A stretch of 64,000 nt of DNA from Cyathus striatus. Its lineage: Eukaryota; Basidiomycota; Agaricomycetes; Agaricales; Nidulariaceae. Each line of letters begins with the position of its first letter. The first letter of the stretch is position 1. The notes under the pieces were generated by a model that saw nothing but the letters and a program-made list of their open reading frames with translations, did no database searches and was not told the origin of the DNA. The DNA is taken from assembly GCA_025738555.1 (NCBI GenBank), contig JAOVFP010000022.1, forward strand, positions 1,364,001 through 1,428,000, written 5' to 3'. Shown here piece by piece: positions 1 to 11,561 of this stretch. Position numbers and translations under genes: made by a program.

Positions 1-1000
1 CGAAGACGACGGTGTGGGTTGCGATGCAGACAATTGAGATCTTTTAGGAGTGGGTAGAGGCACTTGTGAATTCGGGGGCGGGGTAGACGTATACTGAGAT
101 CGCTTAGGGGTGGGTAACGGACCCTGCACCTGAGGCGAACTTGAACTTTGAGTCATACTTTGAGTAGCGAGAGGATCCATAGAGCGCTGAGACCTGCGTG
201 ACGTAGGCAGCGGAGCTGTATTCGACTGTGGCGAAATGGGACTTTGAGATTGAGATAATTGTGACCTTCGTGGTGTCGGTAATGGCACTTGTGGCGAAGG
301 CGTAGGTTGAGTAGCGGGAGGATCCATAGAGCGCTGAGACCTCCGTGGCGTAGGCAGCGGAGCCGTATTCGACTGTGGCGAACTGGAACTTTGAGATTGA
401 GATAATTGCGACCTTCGTGGTGTTGCTAATACCTGTGACGAAGGCATAGGCTGGGAAGCAGGAGGATCCATAGAGCGCTGAGACCTCCGTGGCGTAGGCA
501 GCGGAGCCGTATTCGACTGTGGCGAACTGGAACTTTGAGATTGAGATAATTGTGACCTTCGTGGTGTCGGTAATGGCACTTGTGGCGAAGGCGTAGGCTG
601 GGAAGCAGGAGGATCCATAGAGCGCTGAGACCTCCGTGGTGTAGGCAACGGAGCCGTATTCGCCTGTGGCGAACTGGAGGATAATTGCGACCTCCGCGGT
701 GTTGGTAATACCTGTGACGAAGGCATAGGCTGGGAAGCAGGAGGATCCATAGAGCGCTGAGACCTCCTTGGCGTAGGCAACGGAGCCGTATTCGACTGTG
801 GCGAACTGGAACTTTGAGATTGGGATAATTGCGACCTTCGTGGTGTTGGTAATACCTGTGGCGAAGGCGTAGGTTGGGAAGCGGGAGGATGCATGGAAGA
901 TAGTTGGGACCTCTGAGGAGGCGTATGCGACGAACTTGAGCTTTGAGATTGAGAGAGTTGGGACCTGCGAGGTGTCGCTAGCGGTGTTGCCCGCGACGAG
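1..1000 (-). repeat. Coding minisatellite, ~150-bp unit
   Basis: About six to seven tandem units contain near-identical blocks such as ggatccatagagcgctgaga (for example around 173, 325, 467, 609 and 745). They lie inside exon 2 of the left-edge gene and keep its frame, so each unit adds two LPTPRRSQ-type octapeptides. Units differ by substitutions and by in-frame losses, for example a shorter unit near 660-690. Confidence 0.85.
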
Positions 1001-2005
1001 CTTCCAGTATACTGCGATCGTTTGGGGGTAGGTAGAACGGATGGAGAATCATCTTCTTCGACTGCTGTAATCTAATCAGCTTTCGTATCCTATGTAAACA
1101 AGTAATGAAAACGCACCTTTTCTTTTTCCTTTATCAACTATAGGAGGAGGGGGACTAGGAGAAGGAGAAGAAGTAGTAAGATCAATAACTTGATTGCCAT
1201 TCAGAACATCCTCCTCTCGTTCAACCTTGACCTGGGGAACCTTGGCACCAGCACGCGTCGTAACCATCTCTTCCGCAGCTTTCGCCTCGAGCTTAGACCA
1301 ATGCACAATCGGCTCCTTTTTCCTCCCTCTCCTATTAGGATGTATCGACGGTGTTGAAGTTGGCCTTACGCTGGCAGCGGGGAGATGGGTAACTTGTACC
1401 CCCAGTGCATTTTCACGAATTTGATGAAACGCAGAAGCGACGGACGTCCCGGGTTCAATTTCTGACTCGTTCCCATTACCAGTCCCAGTCCCAGGTCCAC
1501 CCGAACTCAAAGCTTGGGGTTGACCAAGACCAAAAGCAAGAAGACCGGGTCTAGGACCGTGACGCGAAACAGCCGTAGCTGTATCCCCCTGCGTAGGCCT
1601 CAGATCAAGTTCGTCTTCTGAAGTCGAAGTCTCTATATTACGTCGTTGATTTTGATTCTGATTGATATGGCCATGTCCATTGACGTCCACTGAACCAGAA
1701 GCAGCAGCGCCCATCCGACCACCCCTCCAACCACCCCTCGAGCTCCCTCTCCATCCAGAATCACCAGAACCAGAACCAAAATTCATGCCAGAACCACGAG
1801 CACGTCCTCGAAATCCCCTCTGCCACCCAGTCCCACGTCCTCTTCCTCGCCCACGATAAGAACTATTATGATTCCCCTCGCGCAAGAGAGGAGGAGCGAC
1901 TTGATGTTTGCGCTTTCGCAAGCCTTCGTTGGGCTGAAGATCTTCTTGGTGGACAGGGCCGGTGGATATGGATGGGACACCGTATTGGTTTAGGCTGTGT
2001 AGCAT
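1..2005 (-). CDS. RGG-rich, SUMO-motif protein with coding minisatellite (3' end outside window)
   Basis: Exon 1 runs 2005-1117, a GT-AG intron spans 1116-1065, and exon 2 (from 1064) stays open to the left edge, so the C-terminus is missing. In order the protein has an RGG/RG box at about residues 50-95 (typical of RNA-binding or condensate-forming proteins), a PKVKVEREED stretch that fits the psi-K-x-E sumoylation consensus, and a VIDLT motif that fits the canonical SUMO-interacting motif, followed by serines. After the intron the protein is built from about 14 copies of an LPTPRRSQ-like octapeptide separated by Ser/Gln/Pro linkers. No folded domain or enzyme family was recognised. The family assignment is open; the motifs are seen directly and their function is inferred. 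Confidence 0.75.
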
Positions 2006-3058
2006 GGTTTGGTGTGCGTGCCCATGGATAGTTGGAATTGGAAGATGAATTGCTATTGAGTCCAGGCTTCGACCAGTGTCACGCTGTTGGTTGATGTTAC
2101 GCTTGTCACACTGCGGTCATTCTCATTCGTAAAAAGAAACGTGCGACTGCTACTTACGATTAAGAGCATGCCCGGGAATCGAACCACCGCCACACATCTA
2201 TGACGGAGCCATACAACTAGACCAGGCCTGTCTCAGTTTCAGTGTTACCCCACTTATTTTGCCTTGAAAGTGATTTTGTATTTCTGTCAGTGTTAGATCG
2301 TCCCGTCCCCGCCGAGAGATTGCTTAGACGCGTGGTCAGAAATACTTACTGGGTGAATGAAAAATTAAGTACTTTATACAGAGTCTCAGACACATAGAAT
2401 CTATTTATTGTGTTGCAAGAAAAATTACAGCTCCTGCTGGATGGGCCTTCTCGGGAATTGAACCACGGCCACAAGCAACTTAGTATGCAATTGATGCAAT
2501 TAATTATCATACTACTACTTAGACCACAAGGCCGATGCTTTATAGTTTTACTGCATATATATTCAGTCAGTTTCCAATAGTTTTCCTATTAGATCGTTCC
2601 ACCCCGTAAACCCGTACATTTGACAATGAAAGATTGCTTGGACACTTACTTACTGGGTAAATAAAAAATTTATACAAGCAAAACAGAGTCTCAGAGACAT
2701 TTGAAATAATATATTTATTGTGTTGCGAAAAATGTTAAACTCGACCAACGAAGGGCCTTCCCGGGAATTGAACCACATCTACACGTAACTTAGTATGCAA
2801 TCAATTATCATACTAGTAGACCACCAAGCCCATAAGTACTCTAGAATTCTATTACACATTTATTTAGTCAGGTTTCCAATGGTTCTCCTAAGCTTGCAAA
2901 CTTTGGATTTCTGTTAGAATAGTTCTACCCGTAAGCTTATACAATGAGAGATTGCTTGAACGCGTGAACAGAATACTAGGTGAACAAATAGTACTTATAT
3001 AGTAAAATATATTTATCGTGTTGCAAAAAATTCATATTTCACCACTGCATACTGTTAC

Positions 3059-3133
3059 GAGACTTCTGGCAATTGAACCACGGCCACAAATAACATATTA
3101 TGTTACCATACTACTAGATCACAAGGCCGATGC
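3059..3133 (-). pseudogene. tRNA-like unit with the same AAT-type loop
   Basis: This is the block A counterpart of the unit at 4752-4827. The arm GTAAC/GTTAT closes a seven-base loop ATAATAT with T at position 33 and AAT at 34-36. The B box is intact, but the acceptor 3' side (GAAGTC) no longer matches the 5' side (GGCCTT). Probably a decayed copy. Confidence 0.35.
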
Positions 3134-4751
3134 TCTAGAATTTTGTTAGATCTTGAGAGATTGCTTGAGCGCCCGATCAGAAATACGTACTAGGAATAAA
3201 ATTTTAAAACCTTACAAAGCAAAACAGAGTCTCAGAGACATTTAAAATCCTTTGGATAAAAAGTGATTGTGTTGCACAAAAAATGGTACACTAGCAGCAC
3301 GAATCAGGACCCACGGGAATTGAACCACGACTACTTTAGTATAGAACCGATTATCATACTAGTAGACCATCAGGCCGATGCTTTCTGTACTATCATGAAA
3401 ATCATAAATTCAAATAAATTGGTCGACAAGTTGGAGCCCTTCAGTAATGCCCTAAATTGTAGGGGTCATTCTTGTGCTATTCAACAAGTCATGCAATAAG
3501 CAAAAGTTCCTATTTTTCCCGGTTGACCAAGCTCCAAAAAACATACTAAGGACTGAATAATTCCCCAAACTCTAACGCATGCTTTTAACAAGCCGGGATT
3601 GCCTTCAAGCCATGTATATATCTTTCATTGGAGTGGAGAACAGAGCGATTGGATGCCCACTGTGGCTTTGGACATTATTGTTACGATGCGTAAACCCAGC
3701 TTATTAGACCCACAAGCCTAAATTCTAATGAGGTACTGATTATATGTATTATGAAAGAATCATACTACACTACACCTATGATTCCTTGCTATTGAGTCCA
3801 GGCTTCGACCAGTGTCACGCTGGTTCGTTGATGTTACGCTGTGCACTGCTTGTCACACTCTCTTTTGGATTAGACTTACTTAGTAAAAAGAAACGTGTTA
3901 ATGCGCTACAATAGCATGCCAGGGAATCGAACCACCGCCACACATCTATGACGGAATCATACAACTAGACCAGGCCGCTCTCAGTTTCGGACCCTTACTT
4001 ATTTTGCCATGAAAGTAAGTATTTCTGTTAGATCGTCCCCGAGAGATTGCTTGGACGCGCGATCAGAAATACTTACTGGGTGAATGAAAAATTAAGTACT
4101 GCTGAGTCTCAGACACACAAAAAATATCCTTAGCCGCCATCAGGGTCCTGCTGGGCATCGAACCACGGCCACACGTAACTTAGTACGCAATCAATTATCG
4201 TACTACTATTACTTAGACCACAAGGCCGATGCTTTGTAGTTTTATTGTACATCTATTCAGTCAGCCTCCAATAGTTTCCATAAACCCGTACATTTCGACA
4301 ATGAGAGATTGCTTGGACACTTATTTACTAGGTAAATAAAAACTATATACAAGCAAAACAGAGTCTCAAAGACATTTGAAATAATATATTTATTATGTTG
4401 CAAAAAATGTTAAACTGACCAACGAAGGGCCTTCCTGGGAATTGAACCACATCTACACGTAACTTAGTATGCAATCAATTATCATACTAGTAGACCACCA
4501 AGCCCATAAGTACTCTAGAATTCTATTACACATTTATTTAGTCAGGTTTCCAATGGTTCTCCTAAGCTTGCAGACTTTGGATTTCTGTTATAATAATTGC
4601 ACCCCGTACACTTGTACATTTCTACAATGACAGATTTGATGAATAAATAATTATAAGTAGTATTACGGAGTCTCAGACGCGCTTGGATAAAATCTATTTA
4701 TCGCGTTGCAAAAAAATTCACATTTTGCCACTGTATAGGTGGGAGTAATAA

Positions 4752-4827
4752 GAGCCTTATGGGAATTGAACCATGGCCACAAATAACTTATTATGTTATC
4801 ATACTACTAGACCACAAGGCTGATGCT
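4752..4827 (-). pseudogene. Best-folding tRNA-like unit, apparent anticodon AAT
   Basis: Read on the minus strand, the ends pair over six bases (AGCCTT with AAGGCT). An anticodon arm can be drawn with stem ATAAC/GTTAT and seven-base loop ATAATAA, which has U at position 33 and AAT (Ile-type) at 34-36. The T-arm can form ATGG/CCAT. The D-arm is irregular and bases are shared with the anticodon stem, so a functional tRNA is doubtful. Confidence 0.4.
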
Positions 4828-6305
4828 CTAGAATTCTGTCAATGTAATTTAAAAGCAAAGCAGAGTCTCAGCGATATTTGAAATCCCCTAGATAAAAGTG
4901 ATTGTATAGCACAAAAAATCACCCATACCGAAGAAGGACCTTTGTGGGAATTGAATCACGGCTACACATGACTTGGTACGGAACCAATTATCATACTAGT
5001 AGACCACCAGGCCAATGCTTTCTATTACTATTGTTCCAGTCATAAATCAAAAAAAAAAAAAGTCAACAAATTAGAGCCTTTCAGTAATGTCATACATTGT
5101 AGATACTTACACCATTATAAAGAGCATTCAACAAGTTTTTGCCGGTTGAATGCACAAGCACCCCAAAAACATACTACTGAGGACCGAAATAATCAATCCA
5201 AAAACTCTTTATGTATGCTTTAACAAGCCGGGATCACCTTCAAGCCACCTATATATCTTTTGATGGAGTCGAGGACAGAGTGATTGGATACCCACTGTGA
5301 CTTTGGGCATTATTGTTACGATGCGTAAGCCCAGCTTAGACCCACAAGCCTAAATTCTAATGAGGCACTGATTATATGTATTATGGAAGAATCATACTAG
5401 TACTACATCACACCTATGCTCCCGATTTCTGTGTTTGTGTCACGGTATTGGTAGTGCTGAAACAAATGACTGGGGTGTTAATACAGTGTTATGTACTATA
5501 ACGAGCATTCAAGGCCTGAGAGATTGCTTGGGAAAGTGATCAGGAGTACTTACTGGGTGAATAATAAAAATTAAAGTACTTAAACAGAGTATCAGACACA
5601 AAATCTATTTGTTGTGCTGCAAAAAAAAATTCCACCCGCCTATAACACGGCCTTCCCGGGAATTGAACCACGGCCACGCGTAATTAAGTATGCAATCAAT
5701 TATCATACTAAGGCCGATACTCTAGAATTCTATTACACATCTAAGTATTCAGTCAGTTATCCAAAGCTTACAGACGGGGGATTTCTGTTAGAATCGTTCC
5801 ACTACCCCATAAACTTGTACATTTCAACAATGAGAGATTGCTTGAATGTCTGATAAGAAATAATTACTTACTGCGAATAAAAAATTACAAGTAAAACAGA
5901 GTCTCAGAGACATTTGAAATCTCTTGGATAAAAAGTGATTGTATTAAAAAAAAATTGTACTGATCATCGATGAACATTAAAGGCTGGAATTGAACCACAG
6001 CTACACATGACTTGGTACGGAACCAATCATCATACTAGTAGACCACCAGGCCGACGCTTTCGAAATCTCAGGCCTTTAGACATCTACTTAGTCAGTTTTC
6101 CAATGATTTCCTAAGCTTGCAGACTGGGGATTTCTGTTAGAGTTATTTCACCCCGTAAACTTGTACATTTCAACAATGACATGTGTTGCACAAAAAATGT
6201 ACACCTGTATTCGGTGCTACTATAATCGCGAATTGAATCACGGCTACACATGACTTGGTACATAGCCAATTATCATACTAGTAGACCATCAGGCCGATGC
6301 TTTAG

Positions 6306-7095
6306 AAATCTGTTCAACATGTATCTAGTATTTTCTGATCCAAGTTACTTACAATGAAGGTAAAGGCTTTAATGCCTTGCAATACGTTTTCGACTTTCGT
6401 GACGTAGATCAATCGTTGATTTTGAAGAGTTTTAAGTTCCGAGCCAAAGAAAATGGAGAAGTCAAAAGTTGGTCAAAAGTACCTTTAATGTAAGTAGTTG
6501 TTTGGATTTCATAGTAGCGCCAAATAATCGTTCCATGGCATGTGTAATAGCTCTCCGCTCCGTACTGTGGAGACAATTTTTCTATACATAGATGCAATTC
6601 ACTCAAAAAAACGTTTCCGGACTTATGCCATAGACTTTCAAGGATGTAATGATACAATATGGTTTGTTCACATCTTGGATCAAGTTGGGCATCACCGCAA
6701 CATCGCCGTGTCAAGTGTCACATACTGATTCGACTGATTTGGTATGTACTAATTATGATTTTGATTGTTGAGTTTTATGTTTCTTACTTCTTTATTCGTA
6801 TGTCAAAAGACCAGGACACATGAGTCGAATATTGGTAGAGACCTTATAGGCTGATACACAGTGAATTGGCAGCCCTGACGGATACGCTTCGGGATGGCCT
6901 AAAACTGTTTTGAACCGAACACGAGGCAGCGAGGAACTCTTGCATGAATCAATTTGAGTCGGCTGCGTGGGTGGGCCCATGATGATGTAGGGTTCTATCA
7001 AATTTTGTATAAGAATCAAGACGCTAGGTGTTTCGCTCCTCTGGCAATCCCCTTTACTCATTGTGTTTACTTGCTTTAGCTTTTCATTGACTCTC
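6306..7095. other. Intergenic, no supported gene
   Basis: Only short open frames without recognisable domains are seen. The tRNA-like array ends at about 6300, and this segment holds the presumed promoter of the SET-domain gene. Confidence 0.6.
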
Positions 7096-8649
7096 ATGAA
7101 TGACACTGGTCTCGCAAGGCAGGATGAGGAACAAAGCGACCAAATCAAGCCGCACAATGAACATGCTAGTATAAGAGAGACAGGTACGCTAAATGCAGGT
7201 CCACTTTCAAGTTCCCTCTTACTATCATGTCTAATGCCATATTTCTTGTAGGCTCTGCTTCAATAACAGCCCCCAAACCTATCCCAGACGTCCGAATCGT
7301 TGCATTCGGTCAGTAACGCGTCCTCAAAGTCTATTTATAAGCTAATCGCTTTGACGTTGAATAGAGGCCCTTCCTGCGAGCAGCGATAACCCGAACTTTT
7401 TAAAACGAATGTGCACCGCACGCGTGGAACAACTCTCACCCAAGGCACACACATCCACTTCTCCCAGTGCACTCATCTGTACACGCGTGCCACCCATCCC
7501 AGACACACACAACACAGCAGAGGTCGTGCTCTATTCCCGCACGTTACCTGGTCTTTTAGCAGAACCAGGGTTCAACGAGCGCCTTCCTCCGCCCTTTGAG
7601 CATCCATTACCTGCGTATGAAATTCGGGATGCACCACCGAAGGGACAAGGGATGTTTGCCACGCGCCCACTCGACATCGGAGAGTTGATTATTCTTGAGA
7701 GGCCGTTAATGGTTGTTCCTATGAACACAGACCTGAGTGGCATCGAATGTATGCCGGAATTTAGCACTTTTGCAGCGAGGGCCAGGCAGATGGGAGCGAC
7801 AGTGGCTCCGATGGCTATTTATGAGCCGATGTTAGAGGTTACATTTAACAGGATGAGCGAGGAGAACCAGAAGGCGTATTTGGACCTTGCGGTTTCACGT
7901 AAGAATGACAAGCGCCCGAGGCTCGTTGCAATTTGGGACACGAACTGTTTTGGAGTTGGGAAGCTTGGTAGGCCTTGTAGCGATAAGGATGAATATTCTG
8001 CTGTGTTCAAGGACATGTCAAGGATTAATCATAGGTATGAATCAGTTCGTTTCTCGTTCTTGTTCCGCTATTCTAATCTTTTTTCCTTTATAGCTGTCGA
8101 CCTAACTGCGCACTAAGCTATGATCCTGGCTCTTTTTCGTTTCAAGTACGTGCATCCAAGCCCATCGCCAAGGGAGAGGAATTTTTTTACAGCTACTGCT
8201 TTGCCACCCTGCCCGTGGAAGAGCGACAAGACGAGCTTAAACCCTACGGGTTTTCATGTACCTGCATCTCTTGCGTCCCCACCCCATCCAATCCAAGTAA
8301 CGACCGAATACGTGCATCTATCCTCGGTCGATTCGGTGCATTGAAATCGTTCTATTGCTGCGATACCCTTGAGCAGCTCGACACAGCCCGTGAGATATAT
8401 GATACCACTCATCAGCTGATGAAAGATATGGAGCAGGAGGGCATGGAGGGCACGGCATATTACTACGACACGATGGATATGTGTATAGAAGGAACGCTTT
8501 GCTTGTCGATTTTGTGCATGAACTACAGCGAGGAGATGAAATTAGTGGGGGAAGCGGAGAAATTGAAGTTAATAGCGGCTAGGCTTGCGCTGGCCCACGA
8601 GGGGTGTTTGAATATTCCTGCTCGGCATAAGGCTGTACTCGGATACTAA
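7096..8649 (+). CDS. SET-domain protein (putative lysine methyltransferase)
   Basis: Four exons: 7096-7183, 7252-7308, 7365-8034 and 8094-8649, joined by GT-AG introns. The protein starts MNDTGLARQ; an in-frame ATG at 7063 is an alternative start. The SET domain begins around PAYEIRDAPPKGQGMFATR. Joining exons 3 and 4 restores the NHSCRPN signature (the Ser codon is split by the intron), then GEEFFYSYC and a Cys cluster FSCTCISC resembling a post-SET zinc site. This is the layout of fungal SET proteins of the SMYD/SET5 type without an obvious MYND finger. Such enzymes use S-adenosylmethionine to methylate lysines; the substrate here is unknown. No break is visible. Confidence 0.88.
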
Positions 8650-9151
8650 AATGTGAACTAAACCCGGTCTACTTATACAACTTCTCTAATAAAAGCCACA
8701 AATAGCATGATTATTTTCAATGTAAGTTATTATAGGAGTTGGAAATGGCTTGGAAATGGCTTTGGCATATGATAGTACCCTCGAATTCATTCTTGCTCGC
8801 CACGCACATTGAACGCTTGAATGTGCAGGCCATCAGGACCTTTCGGCGTTGGCATCCATAACAAAGAACTAAGAGGATCAAGGCCAGTTGGGTCACGCGA
8901 AGTGCATACACAAAAGCCATTTAATTGCTCCTGTTGTGCATTACCTTTCTGGCACAAATAAGTACTAGCAAAGCGTGGCCCTAGCCTGCTCTAAGTTGAA
9001 AAGTTCCGTCATCCTTGTTGAACGTTTGAACCTTCGAGGCTTCAAGCTTTCAAGCACCAGCTGTTCTCGATTTTCACAACTACGCCTTCTACCAAATATT
9101 CCAGTTCGCATCCCATCAATTACATATCCGAGCCGACCCTTTACCGTTTGG
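8650..9151. other. Intergenic, 3' region of SET gene and 5' region of F-box gene
   Basis: No gene supported. The part from about 8970 onward resembles the sequence upstream of F-box paralogue 2 (both encode a SSTSCSR-like string when read through), so the two F-box genes were duplicated together with 5' flanking DNA. Confidence 0.5.
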
Positions 9152-10860
9152 ATGGACACACCTTTCAGTAACCCAACGGATTTCGAGTGAGTCCGAGCTC
9201 ACATCAGCTTTCCGGTGACACTTTTTCACGGAATTGATTCCATAGTTTGCACCGGTCACGGTGGCGCAGTTGCCTGAATGGAATCACCAATATGTTTCCT
9301 TATCCGGACCCTCCTACCTCCCTGGTTCGGTCGTATTACGTGCCCACTGCACAAGAGTATTCAACCATTGAAACTCTTCTTTCTTCGAGCGGGTTTGCTA
9401 TCAGCGCCCTTGCATCAACGATATCCGATCTGCAACTCACTACTTCGTTTCTCCAATTGCGATTGAAACAATATGGTGCATACAGCGAATTTCAAGGTTC
9501 TCTGCTGTCTCCTATACGCAAACTTCCCGATGAACTTCTTGGCCATATTTTCGCCTATGCGTGCGGCGATACCGTTGAAGTTGGGAGCACTAGCCCAGGC
9601 AGTATCTGGGACCTACAACGAGTCTGCGCGCGCTGGCGGAATGTATTACAACATGTTCAGTCGTTATGGTGTGATGTCGGGATGGAAGAAGTTTCGAACA
9701 CGAGACCACCTGGACACGCTGCTATTATTCGACGAATTCAGTCATGCCTGAATTACTCTGGGTCGCTGCCGCTTACAATTTGTCTTCGGCCTGGAAGCTA
9801 CTACGCATTTCCCATTCCCGCACTTGCAAACATTGGTGCCCATTCTGATCGCTGGGAGTCTCTTATAATTGTGGTAGATCTTCTCATCGACGCTGTGAAA
9901 GAAACTGAATTCGAAACCATAATCCGGAGGCATGGTCTGTCGCGGTTACGGAGGCTGGCTTTGGTCAATGACAGTTTCAGTGACTCGTATCCTTATCATG
10001 TCTTTAAAGGCGCGACAAATCTTCAGGAAGTCCAATTGTCGTACGGCATAATCCCAGGCGTCGAAAACTTTCCTTGGAGTAACGTCAAGAAGCTCGTTTT
10101 ATCCACATGCGAGATCGACTCGGAAGACGAACTTGGTTCCACACTACGCGCTATGACATCGCTGGAGGAGTTGGTATGGATAAGCAACTATTTCGAAATT
10201 GAACCATCGAAGACTATCATACTTCCTTCACTGCGTACCCTTTCCGTGGAGTTTCACGATGGCGAACTTGACTATCCTGTAGAAGATGGTTATCCGCCTC
10301 GGAACTTCCCTATGCTATGCACACCCCAACTCTCCGAACTCAGCATTGAAAGAGATATCAATCAATTTCAAGCTGTTGTATCTGTTGTTAGACGGTCAGC
10401 AAGTTCGCTGAAATGTCTGAATTTACAGTTTTGTTCTGGTGGTTTCATCCTACGGGCCATCAAAGAGCTTTCTAACATTGAAGAACTGATATTATCTTAT
10501 CCAGCAAGAGAAGAACTTAAATTTATATTGCAGAACCTTATACGAAATCCGGAGATCACTTCAGAAGGAATGCAATTGCTTCCCTTGCTACAGAAGATAT
10601 ACTTGCGTTCAGCAAATTTAGACGACCGCACTATATTGTTATTAATGGATGTTATGCACTCTCGATCGTTCGCCTCCGCTGCGGCCACCCAAAATCAAAA
10701 CATACGTGCGACTCATTTGTCTCAGGTTGCATGTAGTTGGTGTGAAAATAGTCCATCATTCGTTCGGTTAGAAGATCTCGGAAAGGAGCTAGGGATAGAG
10801 GTAACGTCCGGCCCCCGGAGTGGTGAAGTTACTAGATTATATTGGAACCCCTTTCATTAG
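9152..10860 (+). CDS. F-box / leucine-rich-repeat-type protein, paralogue 1
   Basis: Exon 1 (9152-9186) encodes MDTPFSNPTDF. A GT-AG intron (9187-9245) follows, then one long exon to the stop at 10860, giving about 549 residues. A coiled stretch is followed at about residues 100-145 by an F-box-like segment (SPIRKLPDELLGHIFAY ... WDLQRVCARWRNV) of the kind common in agaricomycetes. The remainder is leucine-rich with irregular repeats, as in substrate-binding regions of SCF ubiquitin ligases. The start was chosen because paralogue 2 has the same tiny first exon and intron. The target protein is unknown. Large F-box expansions are known in these fungi. Confidence 0.85.
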
Positions 10861-11561
10861 TTTACCAGTTTGATTCGACTTGCTAGTTATTTCCGTTGTA
10901 CCTACGATATCACACTCTGCTAATTTAGGTTTCAGCCTCCTTTAGGTCTCTTTCTAGTATTTCAACAGCCGCGAAACTCTTCCTCGTAGTCCCTGGCTTC
11001 ATCGTGTACTTATTTGCAGTTATAAATAATGCTTTATTACGACGAGAAAGTGAATTTAAAGTAGACAAAGCCAGGGTAGTCCCTGATTTGGGCAGTAGTG
11101 GACTGTTGTGAGGCGAAGGAGATTGGAGACCCGTAAGTTCCTTTGGAACTGAGCAGAAGGTGGCTGGGACAAAAGACATGATTTCGACTTCGAGTCCTCT
11201 CGTCGCCATGTCCGGAATCAGAATAGTTAACCAGTAATTCGTTATGTTTCCACGTTGTTCTCCAAATTTCAGGATTAGAGATGAGCACCATTGTTTACTT
11301 AACTTGTTTTATTGTATATTTCCATGTGCTGCTCTTACTGTTTGAAAGCACATCCTTGATATCATTGTGGTTGTTGTGAAACATGATGCTAGTGTACAAA
11401 AGTCGGTGTATGTAGTAAACGCGTGCTATGCTACTTGAAATGATCAAACCCTACGCAAAAATGCTCGAAGTCCGTTGAGTGAAAATACTAATGAAATATC
11501 TACATAAATAAAAGAATAAAATATGTACCCAGAAGTTTGAATGAAATTGAAGGTTAAAGAT
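10861..11561. other. Intergenic between convergent F-box and zinc-finger genes
   Basis: Both flanking genes end here, so this should hold two 3' ends. No coding region with recognisable features was seen. Confidence 0.5.

Larger units (their letters stand above)
2041..5415. repeat. Tandem segmental duplication, two ~1.7-kb blocks
   Basis: Block A (about 2041-3780) and block B (about 3783-5415) begin with the same sequence (attgagtccaggcttcgacc at about 2055 and 3791). They end with the same one (acccacaagcctaaattcta at about 3709 and 5340). The order of internal elements is the same in both. The blocks have diverged by many small indels, so the duplication is not recent. A third, partial copy appears to continue to about 6.3 kb. 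Confidence 0.85.
2160..6305 (-). repeat. Array of about 13 tRNA-like units (minus strand)
   Basis: On the minus strand each unit has an A-box-like TGGTCTAGTAG followed 40-60 nt later by a B-box-like GGTTCAATTCC. In several units the two ends can pair as an acceptor stem (GGCCTT with AAGGCC). Approximate positions are 2166-2235, 2443-2537, 2753-2834, 3059-3133, 3307-3381, 3913-3983, 4143-4232, 4428-4507, 4752-4827, 4935-5018, 5649-5720, 5979-6058 and 6224-6300. Every unit is followed, about 20-45 nt downstream on the minus strand, by a run of at least five T, which fits a Pol III terminator. Spacers of about 150-230 bp are also conserved, with a common GAGACTCTG block. T-stems have mismatches and anticodon arms differ in length, so most units look like decayed tRNA genes or tRNA-derived repeats. 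The 5649 unit has lost its A box. Confidence 0.7.

Noticed and set aside
1..1000. Regularly spaced repeats considered as a CRISPR array
   Set aside because: Units of about 150 bp lack unique spacers, keep a protein frame and lie in a eukaryotic exon.
2160..6305. Calling the tRNA-like units functional tRNA genes
   Set aside because: T-stem mismatches, irregular D-arms and variable anticodon arms; without a covariance-model score this cannot be claimed.
6409..6714. Minus-strand open frame of 101 codons
   Set aside because: No recognisable domain, no intron context, next to repeat array; overlapped by another frame.
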